Of a DNA stretch of 64,000 bases, positions 8,238-18,378 are shown piece by piece. Both the position numbers and the translations under genes were made by a program. Each line of letters starts with the position of its first letter. Positions within the stretch are counted from its first letter, which is position 1. The notes beneath the pieces were generated by a model, which saw only the letters and a list, made by a program, of their open reading frames with translations, was not told where the DNA came from and ran no database searches. This DNA is from Pseudomonas sihuiensis (GTDB lineage: Bacteria; Pseudomonadota; Gammaproteobacteria; Pseudomonadales; Pseudomonadaceae): contig NZ_LT629797.1 in the NCBI RefSeq assembly GCF_900106015.1, forward strand, positions 124,001 to 188,000, written 5' to 3'.

Positions 8238-9164
8238 TCAGTTGGTCGACTGTGGTGCGGCGAAGGGCGCGTCCAGAGGGGCGGCATCGAAGTTCTTGAT
8301 CAGCTCAATGAGAATCTGCGTGGCCGGGCCGAGCACGCGTTCCTTGTTGCTGTAGAGAAAGAAGCGCGGTTTGCGGATAGCACCCTGAGTCAGGGGCAGA
8401 GGTTTCAGCAGACCATCCTGCAGTTCACGGACGATCAGATGGCGCGGCAGCCAGGCGAAGCCCAGGCCGCTGCTGACGAAGGTGCGTGCGGTCGGCAGGC
8501 TACCTACCGTCCAGCGCTGCTCCGCGCCGAGCCAGCCGGCGTCGCGCGGCTGCAGTCGGCCACTGTCGCGGGTGACCACCTGCATCTGGCCTTCCAGATC
8601 CTGGAAGCTCAGCTCACGTTGCAGGCGGTGCAGTGGGTGTTCCGGGTTGGCGACGGCGACGAATTCCACTTCACCCAGTTCGATGCCGAGGTGGCCAGTG
8701 ATGTTCAGCGCGCTGATGGCCAAGTCGGCGGTGCCTTCGAGCAGCACTTCCTCGACCCCGGACAGCACCTCCTCACGCAGGCGCACACGGCAGCCGCGGC
8801 TCTGCGGCATGAAGGCGGTCAGGGCGCGGACGAGGTTGGCGGTGGGGTAGGCGGCATCCACCACCAGGCGCACCTCGGCTTCCCAGCCCTGTTCCATGTG
8901 GTGAGCCAGATCTTCCAGCTGGCTGGCCTGCTTGACCAGTTGCCGCGAGCGGCGCAGCAGCACGTCGCCTGCCTCGGTGAGCACGGCTTTGCGCCCGTCG
9001 ATGCGCAGCAGCGGTACGCCGAGCTGTTCCTGCATGCGCGCCACGGTATAGCTGACCGAGGATTGCGAGCGGTGCAGTACGTCGGCAGCCTGGGCGAAAC
9101 CGCCCTGATCCACCACGGCCTGCAGCGTGCGCCATTGATCCAGGGTTACACGAGGAGCTTTCAT
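8238..9164 (-). CDS. LysR-family transcriptional regulator
   Basis: N-terminal helix-turn-helix (residues 5-65, GGFAQAADVLHRSQSSVSYTVARMQ) and a LysR effector domain. I use the ATG at 9164 (MKAPRVTLDQW), since the preceding 15 codons do not look like the family. 308 residues. It is the first gene of a minus-strand run with the hydrolase and ppiA. A small exported protein gene and azoR lie divergently; in P. aeruginosa a LysR gene also adjoins azoR1 (from memory), so control of azoR is a reasonable guess but is not shown. Confidence 0.85.
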   Translation of the reverse strand: MKAPRVTLDQWRTLQAVVDQGGFAQAADVLHRSQSSVSYTVARMQEQLGVPLLRIDGRKAVLTEAGDVLLRRSRQLVKQASQLEDLAHHMEQGWEAEVRLVVDAAYPTANLVRALTAFMPQSRGCRVRLREEVLSGVEEVLLEGTADLAISALNITGHLGIELGEVEFVAVANPEHPLHRLQRELSFQDLEGQMQVVTRDSGRLQPRDAGWLGAEQRWTVGSLPTARTFVSSGLGFAWLPRHLIVRELQDGLLKPLPLTQGAIRKPRFFLYSNKERVLGPATQILIELIKNFDAAPLDAPFAAPQSTN

Positions 9165-9241
9165 CACATCATCCTGCTTGAGTCGGCTGTTATCGCCGAC
9201 GATCTCCACCTACACTGGCGATCCCATGTTGGAGAGCACCG

Positions 9242-9556
9242 ATGAAAAAAATAATCTGCTTGCTGTTCGCCTTTCTACCGCTGGCCGCCCATGCCTATCC
9301 CATCGAGGTGGAAAAACAGTTCAACGGCGCCGAGGTCTCCGCGACCACTCAGGAAATCGACCACAACATGGCGGCGCTGATGCTCTACAACTATGGCCAG
9401 AGCGAGGCTGAGTGCAGTGCGGTGTTCCGCAATGGCCCCGAAGCGCCACGTACCCGGCGTACCGTGTTGGCGCCTGGCGCCAGCAACAACATGACGGTCA
9501 AGTTCACCCGTAGCGTGATTCGCCTGCGGATCAACCTGACCTGCAACCTGAAGTGA
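9242..9556 (+). CDS. Small exported protein of unknown function
   Basis: 104 residues with a clear signal peptide (MKKIICLLFAFLPLAAHA, cleavage near residue 18), so the mature protein of about 85 residues is periplasmic. Two cysteines (ECSAVF and LTCNLK) could form one disulfide. Homologues in Pseudomonas are sometimes labelled 3-phosphoglycerate kinase, a clear misannotation since the protein has none of that enzyme's features. The repeated basic and beta-prone pattern (RTRRTVLAPGASNNMTVKF) suggests a small beta-sandwich. It stands alone between a divergent LysR gene and azoR. Confidence 0.7.
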   Translation: MKKIICLLFAFLPLAAHAYPIEVEKQFNGAEVSATTQEIDHNMAALMLYNYGQSEAECSAVFRNGPEAPRTRRTVLAPGASNNMTVKFTRSVIRLRINLTCNLK

Positions 9557-9691
9557 TGAAAGCCTAGATGCGATGGCTCGATAAATCAATTTAGTCGATA
9601 TATGTAAGCGGATATTTGCGCTTTTTAATCGAAAGTCGTATCTCTACTCTGTGTTCCATCGACTCGTAACCACCTCGATGGAGCCTCAGAC

Positions 9692-10291
9692 ATGTCCCGT
9701 ATTCTCGTAATCGAAAGCAGCGCCCGCCAGCAAGGTTCGGTCTCCCGCGAACTGGCCCAGCAATTCATCGCCAACTGGCAGGCTGCGCACCCGGCTGATC
9801 AGGTCCAAGTGCGTGATCTGGCGGCCGAGCCGGTACCGCATCTCGACGCCACGCTGCTGGGTGGCTGGATGACTCCGAGCGAGCAGCAGAACGATGCCGA
9901 GAAGGCTGCCCTGGCCCGCTCCAATCAACTCACCGATGAGTTGCTGGCTGCCGATGTGCTGGTGCTGGCTGCGCCGATGTACAACTTTGCCATCCCCAGT
10001 ACCCTCAAGGCCTGGCTGGATCACGTGCTGCGCGCCGGCGTCACCTTCAAGTACACCGAAACCGGCCCTCAGGGCCTGCTGACCGGCAAGCGTGCCTTCG
10101 TGCTCACCGCACGTGGTGGTATCTACGCCGGTAGCGCGCTGGATCATCAGGAGCCCTACCTGCGCCAGGCACTGGCCTTCATCGGTATCCATGACGTGCA
10201 GTTCATCCATGCCGAAGGCCTGAACCTGGGCGCCGAGTTCAGCGAAAAAGGCCTGGCCAAGGCCAAGGCCAAGCTGGCTGAAGTGGCCTGA
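9692..10291 (+). CDS. azoR: FMN-dependent NADH-azoreductase / quinone reductase
   Basis: Flavodoxin-fold enzyme reducing quinones and azo bonds with NAD(P)H, usually as a thiol- or quinone-stress defence. Features: N-terminal phosphate-binding loop ESSARQQGSVSREL (residues 8-21), the FMN contact PMYNFAIPSTLKAWLDHV (about 94-111) and GGIYAG near residue 145. 199 residues is typical. The upstream 130 bases are AT-rich with no gene. A terminator follows. Confidence 0.92.
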   Translation: MSRILVIESSARQQGSVSRELAQQFIANWQAAHPADQVQVRDLAAEPVPHLDATLLGGWMTPSEQQNDAEKAALARSNQLTDELLAADVLVLAAPMYNFAIPSTLKAWLDHVLRAGVTFKYTETGPQGLLTGKRAFVLTARGGIYAGSALDHQEPYLRQALAFIGIHDVQFIHAEGLNLGAEFSEKGLAKAKAKLAEVA

Positions 10292-10334
10292 TGCCGATCC
10301 GACTCTCCTGAGCGCCCGCTAGTGGGCGTGCTAT

Positions 10335-10370
10335 GCCGGTCGCTTCATGATGAAGTGGCCGGTTTTTTTA
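10335..10370 (+). terminator. Rho-independent terminator after azoR
   Basis: Stem GCCGG/CGCTTCA pairing with TGAAG/GCCGG, followed by seven T. It lies 45 bases after the azoR stop codon. Confidence 0.85.
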
Positions 10371-10454
10371 TCTGGCTGGACAGCGGGGCCCGGCGCATGG
10401 ATTGTCCGGCGCAGGCGAACGCGCTAAGGTCGCCGCCTTCCTTGGGAGGTGGCT

Positions 10455-11327
10455 GTGCGATATCTGCTGATAGTGACCCTGCTGTGGGCGTTTTCCTTCA
10501 GCCTGATCGGTGAGTACCTGGCCGGTCGGGTCGACAGCTATTTTGCGGTGCTGACGCGCATCGTCATTGCCGGCTTGCTGTTCGTGCCGCTGACCCGCTG
10601 GCGCGGTCATGCTCCGGCGTTCGTGCGCGGCATGCTGCTGATCGGCGCCCTGCAGTTCGGCATCACCTACGTGTGCCTGTACCTGAGCTTCTCGGTGCTC
10701 ACGGTGCCGGAGGTGCTGCTGTTCACCATCCTCACGCCGCTGCATGTGACGCTGATCGAGGATGCCCTCAATCGCCGATTCAACCCCTGGGCACTACTGG
10801 CTGCGCTGGTGGCGGTGCTGGGCGCCGGGATCATCCGCTACGACGGTATCAGCAGCGGTTTTTTGCTCGGTTTCCTGTTGTTGCAGGTGGCCAACTTCAC
10901 CTTCGCCGCCGGGCAGGTGCTGTACAAGCATCTGCTGCTCAAACACCCCTCCACCGAGCCGCAATACAAGCGTTTTGGTTTTTTCTACCTGGGCGCGCTG
11001 CTGATCGCGCTGCCGGCCTTCCTGCTGCTGGGCAACGGCGAGCGACTGCCGAACACCGCATTGCAGTGGAGCGTGCTGGTGTGGCTTGGTGTGCTGGCGT
11101 CCGGATTGGGGCTGTACTGGTGGAATAAAGGCGCCAGCCTGGTCGATGGTGGCACCCTGGCGGTGATGAACAATGCACTGGTGCCTGCCGGCTTGCTGGT
11201 CAATCTGCTGTTCTGGAATCACGACGCTGACCTGTTGCGCCTGGCCCTGGGCGGTGTGGTGATTGCCGCTTCGCTACCGCTGGTCAATCTGGGGCGCACG
11301 CGTCGTACGCCTGCCGAGGTGCACTGA
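10455..11327 (+). CDS. EamA-family transporter
   Basis: Ten-helix drug/metabolite transporter of the carboxylate/amino acid/amine class, similar to E. coli YijE. It has two EamA repeats (about 3-130 and 140-280). The GTG at 10455 is favoured because GGAGG lies 5 bases upstream; a GTG two codons earlier overlaps that site. 290 residues. Its TGA stop overlaps the ATG of rarD by one base, so the two exporters are translated together. Confidence 0.8.
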   Translation: MRYLLIVTLLWAFSFSLIGEYLAGRVDSYFAVLTRIVIAGLLFVPLTRWRGHAPAFVRGMLLIGALQFGITYVCLYLSFSVLTVPEVLLFTILTPLHVTLIEDALNRRFNPWALLAALVAVLGAGIIRYDGISSGFLLGFLLLQVANFTFAAGQVLYKHLLLKHPSTEPQYKRFGFFYLGALLIALPAFLLLGNGERLPNTALQWSVLVWLGVLASGLGLYWWNKGASLVDGGTLAVMNNALVPAGLLVNLLFWNHDADLLRLALGGVVIAASLPLVNLGRTRRTPAEVH

Positions 11328-12232
11328 TGCAACTGTCCGGGCGGGGTGTGGCCTTATCGGTTGGCGCGTCGATGCTGTTTGCCGTGTTGCCTGGCTACGT
11401 GCAGTGGCTGACGCCGCTCGATGGCGTGCAGATATTCGCTCAGCGCGTGCTCTGGTCTATTCCCCTGGTCTTGCTGCTGGTGCTGCTGGCGCGGCAGACC
11501 AGCTTGCTGCGCGAGACCTTCGTGCGTCTGCGTCGCGAGCCGCTGTTGCTGGCCGCCTGCCCGCTGGCAGCGGCGCTGATCGGCGTGCAGTGGGGGCTGT
11601 TTCTCTGGGCTCCATTGGCCGGGCACATGCTGGAAGTGTCCATGGGCTACTTCCTGCTGCCGTTGGCCATGGTGCTGACCGGCCGACTGTTCTACGGCGA
11701 GCGCCTGCGCCCGCTGCAGCAGTTGGCGGTGACCTGCGCCATGCTCGGCGTGCTGCACGAGTTGTGGCGTACCCAGGCGTTTTCCTGGCTGACGCTGATC
11801 ACCGCGCTGGGTTACCCGCCTTATTTCATGCTGCGCCGCTGGATGCGCCTGGATGCGTTGTCCGGTTTCGTGCTGGAGATGCTGGTGCTGGCACCGTTGG
11901 CGATCTGGCTGATCATCGCGTACGGGCCGGTGGGGGCGTTCAGCGATCGTCCCCTGCTGTGGCTGCTGGTACCGGTGATGGCGTTGATCGGCACCCTGGC
12001 GTTCGCCGCTTACATGGCATCGAGCCGGTTGTTGCCCTTGGGGCTGTTCGGCATTCTCAGTTACGTCGAGCCGGTTCTGTTGTTCGTCGTGGCGCTGCTG
12101 GTGCTGGGCGAGCGCTTCGACAGCGGGCAATGGCTGACCTATCTACCGATCTGGGGAGCTGTGCTGCTGGTCGGCTGGGACAGCGCTCGGCTGCTGCGCA
12201 AGCAGCAGCGCGAGAGCATCAGGCCACGTTGA
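11327..12232 (+). CDS. rarD: RarD-type EamA transporter
   Basis: Inner-membrane transporter of the RarD subfamily: N-terminal GVALSVGASMLFAVLPGYVQWL, QRVLWSIPLV and the GERL segment are family features. Ten predicted helices and 301 residues. RarD proteins are linked by name to chloramphenicol resistance in older work, but the transport substrate is unknown. Start ATG overlaps the stop of the preceding transporter (TGATG), which implies coupled translation. Its end overlaps the convergent RibD-like gene by 14 bases. Confidence 0.85.
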   Translation: MQLSGRGVALSVGASMLFAVLPGYVQWLTPLDGVQIFAQRVLWSIPLVLLLVLLARQTSLLRETFVRLRREPLLLAACPLAAALIGVQWGLFLWAPLAGHMLEVSMGYFLLPLAMVLTGRLFYGERLRPLQQLAVTCAMLGVLHELWRTQAFSWLTLITALGYPPYFMLRRWMRLDALSGFVLEMLVLAPLAIWLIIAYGPVGAFSDRPLLWLLVPVMALIGTLAFAAYMASSRLLPLGLFGILSYVEPVLLFVVALLVLGERFDSGQWLTYLPIWGAVLLVGWDSARLLRKQQRESIRPR

Positions 12233-12797
12233 TACGCGGCGCGGGGATCTGCGTCCGCACATTGGCCTGCTTCTGCACCCGATAATGTACCTGCAGGGTG
12301 CCACTGTTGAAGCGGCGTTGGTCGCTCAGGGTCAGGCTGCGTTCCATGCCCGTGGCCAGCAGTGGGATACCGGCGCCGAGCAGGTGCGGCACCAGGTTGA
12401 TCACCACCTCGTCGATCAGCCCGGCGGTGTAGCAGTTACCCGCCAGCAGGCTGCCACCGACCAGCCAGATACGCTGGAAGCCGGCTTCGTTCAATGCCGC
12501 CACGGCTTGAGCAGGCGTACAGTGGGTTAGCTGGATTTCGTCTGCGGCGCGCGGCAGGGCGAGGCGAGTCAGCACCACGCAGGGTTTGCCGGGGTAGGGC
12601 CATGGGCCGCCGCGCTTGAGGAGGGCCTCGTAAGTGCCTCGGCCCATCAACAGTGCGTTGATGCCGGAGTAGAAGTACTGAAAGGCATATTCTTCATCGG
12701 CCTGGCGTAGCGAGTCGAACCAGTCGATGCGACCATCGGGGCGAGCGATATAGCCATCGAGGCTCGAAGTGACGTGATAGATCAGTGACGGGTTCAT
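12219..12797 (-). CDS. Dihydrofolate reductase-like (RibD C-terminal domain) protein
   Basis: Belongs to the RibD_C/DHFR-like reductases (B. subtilis YyaP/YwjB type): N-terminal SLIYHVTSSLDGYIARPDG, central LLMGRGTYEALL, and a nucleotide-binding WLVGGSLLAGNCYTAGLIDE. These use NADPH, but cellular substrates are mostly unknown. Two adjacent ATGs exist at 12800 and 12797; the second has better spacing from a GAGG ribosome site. 192 residues. It stands alone and converges on rarD. Confidence 0.8.
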   Translation of the reverse strand: MNPSLIYHVTSSLDGYIARPDGRIDWFDSLRQADEEYAFQYFYSGINALLMGRGTYEALLKRGGPWPYPGKPCVVLTRLALPRAADEIQLTHCTPAQAVAALNEAGFQRIWLVGGSLLAGNCYTAGLIDEVVINLVPHLLGAGIPLLATGMERSLTLSDQRRFNSGTLQVHYRVQKQANVRTQIPAPRINVA

Positions 12798-12896
12798 CAT
12801 TGCACCTCGGGCAGGCCATCTGAAAATTAGAGTGGCGCCGCCGAGACAAGTTCGTCGTGCGCCGTACCGCTTGTCGGATGGCTGCGCGATAGTCTC

Positions 12897-13301
12897 TCAG
12901 TCGAGAACGTTACGCAGAATTTCGTAGACGATCCCGGTCGCGATGGCGACCAGCACCACGTCACGGCCGATCTGCTTCCATTCGTAGCCCTCGTAATAGG
13001 GCAGGCGCGAGATCAGGCGGCTGTCGAAGTTCTTGGCGATACCCGGTGGCAGCGGCTTGCCGCGGGCCAGGTTCTTGGCAATGCCCGGTGGCAGAGAGGA
13101 GGTCGGGCCGATCAATTGGCGATTGTCGCCGAGGATGATGCGCACCCTTCCAACATCCACGGTCGGGCCGCGCAGATCGATCTGGACGCCATCATGCTGG
13201 CCCGGTTTGCCTTTGCCAGGAGGCGGGTTGGCAAGCACTGGCGATGCGGCCAACAGGACGCACAGGCCGATACTGAGAGTGGTCTGGGGTTTGATGGGCA
13301 T
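12897..13301 (-). CDS. CigR-like (RcnB-fold) exported protein
   Basis: 134 residues with a signal peptide (MPIKPQTTLSIGLCVLLAASPVLA in two parts: basic start and hydrophobic core, cleavage after ALA). The mature part is glycine/proline-rich, then carries two copies of PPGIAKN about ten residues apart, an LPYYEGYEWKQIGRDVVLV segment and a C-terminal hydrophobic helix. This architecture is that of the anti-virulence regulator CigR family; in Pseudomonas the role is unknown. The open frame extends 56 codons upstream, but the signal peptide fixes the start at 13301. Confidence 0.75.
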   Translation of the reverse strand: MPIKPQTTLSIGLCVLLAASPVLANPPPGKGKPGQHDGVQIDLRGPTVDVGRVRIILGDNRQLIGPTSSLPPGIAKNLARGKPLPPGIAKNFDSRLISRLPYYEGYEWKQIGRDVVLVAIATGIVYEILRNVLD

Positions 13302-13501
13302 GGGGCAGCGCTCTTCGGCTAGTGATACAGATTTGATATCCGGCGAGCGTTCCCGGTTCCGGCCCGCTCCTGCCGCATAGCGACTCCAGACAGCCGTCCG
13401 TCGTCGCCTGAATGCGAGTTTTATGCAAAGAAATTCGGCCCCGACGGCGGAAACCGTTAGGCTATGCATCGTTTTGTCGATTTCTTTGAGGTAGTGCCCC
13501 C

Positions 13502-14827
<1,326 letters not shown>

Positions 14828-14836
14828 GTAGGCTGT

Positions 14837-14883
14837 TGTGGGAGGCGCTTTAGCGGCGAGTCGCGGCTGAAGCCCCTCCCACA
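14837..14883. repeat. REP element (TGTGGGAGG family)
   Basis: Arms TGTGGGAGG and CCTCCCACA enclose related inner arms (GCTTTAGC / GCTGAAGC). Located between the helicase stop and the convergent ABC exporter stop, where a hairpin could end both transcripts. The same family is at 60976. Confidence 0.75.
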
Positions 14884-14886
14884 GTT

Positions 14887-16722
14887 TCACTCCACCCCGA
14901 CAAAACCGCCGGTCTGGTGCTGCCACAGGCGTGCATACAGACCGCCGTGGGCGATCAGCTCGGCGTGGGTGCCGGTTTCGATGACCTGCCCCTGGTCTAT
15001 CACCACCAGCCGATCCATCCGTGCGATGGTCGACAGGCGGTGGGCGATGGCGATCACCGTCTTGCCTTCCATCAGGCTGTCCAGGCTTTCCTGAATGGCC
15101 GCCTCCACTTCCGAGTCCAGTGCCGAGGTGGCTTCGTCCAGCACCAGAATCGGCGCGTCCTTGAGCAGCACGCGGGCGATGGCAATGCGCTGACGCTGAC
15201 CACCGGACAGCTTCACGCCGCGTTCACCGACCTGAGCATCCATGCCGCGTCCGCCCTGGCTGTCATCGAGGGTGGGGATGAAGGCATCGGCGCGGGCCTT
15301 GCGTACTGCTTGCCAGAGCTCGTCGTCGCTGGCATCGGGTTTGCCGTAGCGCAGGTTTTCACGGATCGAACGGTGCAGCAGGGCGGTGTCCTGGGTCACC
15401 ACGCCGATGTTGGCGCGCAGGCTTTCCTGAGTCACCGTGGCGATGTCCTGATCGTCGATCAGGATGCGTCCGCTTTCCAGGTCGTACAGGCGCAGCAGCA
15501 GGTTGACCAGGGTCGACTTGCCGGCGCCGGAGGGGCCGACCAGGCCGATTTTCTCGCCGGGTGCAATGGCGATGTCCAGGCCGCTGATCACGCCGCCCTT
15601 CTTGCCGTAGTGGAAGTGGATGTCCTCGAAACGCACGCCGCCCTGCGTCACCTGCAGCGGTTTGGCATCTGCGTGGTCGAGCACCAGGCGTGGTTGAACG
15701 ATGCTCTGCATACCGTCCTGCACGGTGCCGACGTTCTCGAAGATGCCGTTGACCACCCACATGATCCATTCGGCCATGTTGTTGATGCGGATCACCAAGC
15801 CCAGCGCCAGGGCGATGGCGCCGGTAGTGATCAGCGACTGGCTCCACAGCCACAGGGCCAGGGCACCGGTGCCGACGATCAGTACGCCGTTCAGGCAGGT
15901 GATGAGAAAATCCAGCGCAGTGATGGTGCGTGACTGCAGGCGGAACTTGTCGAGCAGATCCTGCATGGCTTCGCGGGCGTAGCTTTCCTCTTCCTGCGAG
16001 TGGGCGAACAGCTTGAGCGTGGCGATGTTGCTGTAACCATCGACCACGCGCCCCATGACCTTCGAGCGCGCCGAGGACGCGGCGGCCGAGCGCGCCTTGA
16101 TGCGCGGCACGAAGTACCAGAGCGCCGCGCTGTAGCCGACTATCCACAACGACAGCGGTACCACCAGGCGCAGATCGGCGGCGGCGAACAGGTACAGCGC
16201 GCTGCCGGCATAGACCACCACATGCCACAGCGCGTCGATCACCTGCATAGCCGAGTCACGCAGCGAGGGGCCGGTCTGCATCACGCGCTGGGCGATGCGC
16301 CCGGCGAAGTCGTTCTGGAAGAAGCTCAGGCTTTGCTTGAGTACGTAGCGGTGGTTCTGCCAGCGAATCAGGTTGGTCAGGCCCGGATTGACTGCCTGGT
16401 GCGTGAGCAGGTTGTGCAGGCCGAACACCACGGGGCGGATGATCAGCGCCACCAGCAGCATCCACAGCAGCTCGTTCTGGTGCTCGCTGAAGAAACTGCT
16501 GGCATCCGTGCTGGCCTGGGCCATGTCGATCAACTGGCCGAGGAAGCTGAACAGCGCGACCTCGATCAGGGCGGCGAAGAAGCCGATGATCAGCACCGCC
16601 AGCATCAGCGGCCACACCTGTTTCAGGTAGTGGCCGTAGAAGCACAGCATACCGGTTGGCGGGGCGACGTCGGGGCTTGGTTTGAAGACGTCGATCAGGG
16701 ATTCGAAGCGGCGAAACAGCAT
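14887..16722 (-). CDS. ABC exporter, fused permease and ATPase
   Basis: Half-transporter of the MsbA/multidrug exporter type: six membrane helices in the first ~340 residues, then an ATPase with Walker A GPSGAGKST (about residue 400), signature LSGGQRQR, Walker B LVLDEAT and an H-loop histidine (IAHRLST). It should work as a homodimer in the inner membrane. 611 residues is normal. No accessory protein gene is adjacent, so the substrate (drug, lipid or peptide) is unknown. It is 46 bases downstream of the YdjM-like gene on the same strand. Confidence 0.9.
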   Translation of the reverse strand: MLFRRFESLIDVFKPSPDVAPPTGMLCFYGHYLKQVWPLMLAVLIIGFFAALIEVALFSFLGQLIDMAQASTDASSFFSEHQNELLWMLLVALIIRPVVFGLHNLLTHQAVNPGLTNLIRWQNHRYVLKQSLSFFQNDFAGRIAQRVMQTGPSLRDSAMQVIDALWHVVVYAGSALYLFAAADLRLVVPLSLWIVGYSAALWYFVPRIKARSAAASSARSKVMGRVVDGYSNIATLKLFAHSQEEESYAREAMQDLLDKFRLQSRTITALDFLITCLNGVLIVGTGALALWLWSQSLITTGAIALALGLVIRINNMAEWIMWVVNGIFENVGTVQDGMQSIVQPRLVLDHADAKPLQVTQGGVRFEDIHFHYGKKGGVISGLDIAIAPGEKIGLVGPSGAGKSTLVNLLLRLYDLESGRILIDDQDIATVTQESLRANIGVVTQDTALLHRSIRENLRYGKPDASDDELWQAVRKARADAFIPTLDDSQGGRGMDAQVGERGVKLSGGQRQRIAIARVLLKDAPILVLDEATSALDSEVEAAIQESLDSLMEGKTVIAIAHRLSTIARMDRLVVIDQGQVIETGTHAELIAHGGLYARLWQHQTGGFVGVE

Positions 16723-16768
16723 TGCAGGCGTCCTGCCTCAATAGGAGTGGACGCCGATAGTAACGCTG

Positions 16769-17833
16769 TCAGTGCGAGCGAGTCTCAGTTAAAAGCGGTT
16801 TCTGCAACTCGCCGGCCCAGGCCAGCAGTGGAATCTCCAGCTGCGGTTGCCAGATGCGCTTGAACAGCAGGGCCAGATGTTCGGCTTCGCCGCGGTCGAA
16901 GGGCAGGCGGTCGATGCGCTCGTGCACCTGCCATTGGCCGTCCTGCAGGTGGGCGAAGTCGAAGCGGAAGGGATGAAAACCGGTCATGCCCAGACGCAGA
17001 TCGGTGACGATCAAACGCTCACCCACCTGGTCGTAGCGCAGCACGCCGCCGGTGAACCACTCCAGCCGCTGGTGCATGGGCGAGTCCGTCAGTTGCTCGC
17101 GCAGGTGCGTGCCGCGCGGCAGGCGTTGCAGTTGCGGCGGCTTATCATCGAACCAGCCGACCAGGGCTTCGTGGTAGTCCTCGCCATCGAGCACGATGAC
17201 GCGCCACAGCAGGGTGTTGAGTGGCGTCGGCGTAGTGAACAGCTGTTCGGCCTGGATGCCCTGGCGCGCCAGCTCGCGTTCCACGCGCTGCTCGGCCATG
17301 AATTTGCCGGCCAGGCTGAAACCGATGTACAGCGTCGATACGGCCAGCGCCACGGCCGGTACGCGCCAACTCTGCTCGCGCAGGCCGGTGAACAGGCTGA
17401 TCACCACCGCTGCGATCAGCGGCACGGTATACATCGGGTCGATGATGAACAGGCTGGACCAGGCCGTGGGTGTCGGCATCAGCGGCCAGAACAGCTGGGT
17501 ACCGTAGCTGGTGAAGGCATCCAGCAAGGGATGGGTGATCAGCACCAGCCACAGCGTCAGCAGCAGGCGATTGGCCGAGTAACCGGGGTGAGGGCGAAAG
17601 CGCCTGGCCAGCCAGGTCAGCAGCAGGGCAAAGCCGCTGAGGACGAACAGCGAGTGGCTGAAACCGCGATGGTAGGTCATGTTGGCCACGGCATCGCCGT
17701 ATTCCATGACCACGTCCAGATCGGGAACGGTGGCGAGCATCGCGCCGTAGAGCAGCGCCTTGCGCCCTTGCCAGCGACCGAGCAATGCGCCCTGGATGCT
17801 GGCGCCGAGTACCGCCTGGGTTATGGAGTCCAT
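16769..17833 (-). CDS. YdjM-type membrane protein (predicted metal-dependent hydrolase)
   Basis: Inner-membrane protein of the LexA-regulated YdjM/DUF457 family. The N-terminal part has conserved residues in MDSITQAVLGA, ATVPDLDVV, HRGFSHSLF and LITHPLLDAFTSYGTQLFWP, whose histidines and aspartates are the basis of the predicted metal site. About five helices in the first 190 residues; residues 190-354 are soluble and less conserved. Enzymatic activity is not established for the family. It is probably transcribed before the ABC exporter gene. Confidence 0.8.
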   Translation of the reverse strand: MDSITQAVLGASIQGALLGRWQGRKALLYGAMLATVPDLDVVMEYGDAVANMTYHRGFSHSLFVLSGFALLLTWLARRFRPHPGYSANRLLLTLWLVLITHPLLDAFTSYGTQLFWPLMPTPTAWSSLFIIDPMYTVPLIAAVVISLFTGLREQSWRVPAVALAVSTLYIGFSLAGKFMAEQRVERELARQGIQAEQLFTTPTPLNTLLWRVIVLDGEDYHEALVGWFDDKPPQLQRLPRGTHLREQLTDSPMHQRLEWFTGGVLRYDQVGERLIVTDLRLGMTGFHPFRFDFAHLQDGQWQVHERIDRLPFDRGEAEHLALLFKRIWQPQLEIPLLAWAGELQKPLLTETRSH

Positions 17834-17964
17834 CGAGTGCTTCCGAAAAAAGACAGGCCGCTACGTTAGCCGAGGTGCTGAGCGAATGCCGTGGGGAAAT
17901 TTCAAGCAAAGATTACAGCTGCGGCGGGTATTCTGATGCCCATGCCTTTCAAGAAATCATGGCC

Positions 17965-18378
17965 ATGCTGATCGTCTCCAACAGTGTTCACCTTCCCGAT
18001 GATGAAATCGAACTGACCGCCATCCGCGCCCAGGGCGCCGGTGGGCAGAACGTCAACAAGGTGTCCAGCGCCGTGCACCTGCGTTTCGACAGCCAGGCTT
18101 CGTCGTTGCCGCCCTTTTACAAGGAGCGCCTGCTGACGCTTGCCGACAGCCGTATCACCGCCGACGGGGTGGTGATCATCAAGGCGCAGCAGTACCGCAC
18201 TCAGGAGCAGAATCGCGCCGACGCCCTCGAGCGTCTTGCCGAGTTGATCCGCAGCGCCGGCAAGGTGGAAAAGAAACGCCGTCCGACCAAACCGACCCTC
18301 GGCTCGAAAAAGCGCCGTCTGGACGGCAAGAACAAGCGAGGGGTGATCAAGGCGGGGCGGGGCAAGGTGGATTTCTAG
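17965..18378 (+). CDS. arfB: Alternative ribosome-rescue factor / peptidyl-tRNA hydrolase ArfB
   Basis: Class-I release-factor-like protein that frees ribosomes stalled on broken mRNA. The catalytic GGQ is in RAQGAGGQNVNK, about 25 residues in, and the C-terminal basic tail (KKRRPTKPTLGSKKRRLDGKNK, in parts) enters the mRNA channel. 137 residues, like E. coli ArfB (YaeJ). I use the ATG at 17965 by alignment with ArfB; another ATG lies two codons upstream. The TAG stop is part of the CTAG that borders the palindromic element at 18375. Confidence 0.92.
   Translation: MLIVSNSVHLPDDEIELTAIRAQGAGGQNVNKVSSAVHLRFDSQASSLPPFYKERLLTLADSRITADGVVIIKAQQYRTQEQNRADALERLAELIRSAGKVEKKRRPTKPTLGSKKRRLDGKNKRGVIKAGRGKVDF

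Noticed and set aside
14917-15933. A 338-codon open frame opposite the ABC exporter
   Set aside because: Antisense shadow; the minus-strand gene has all ABC motifs.
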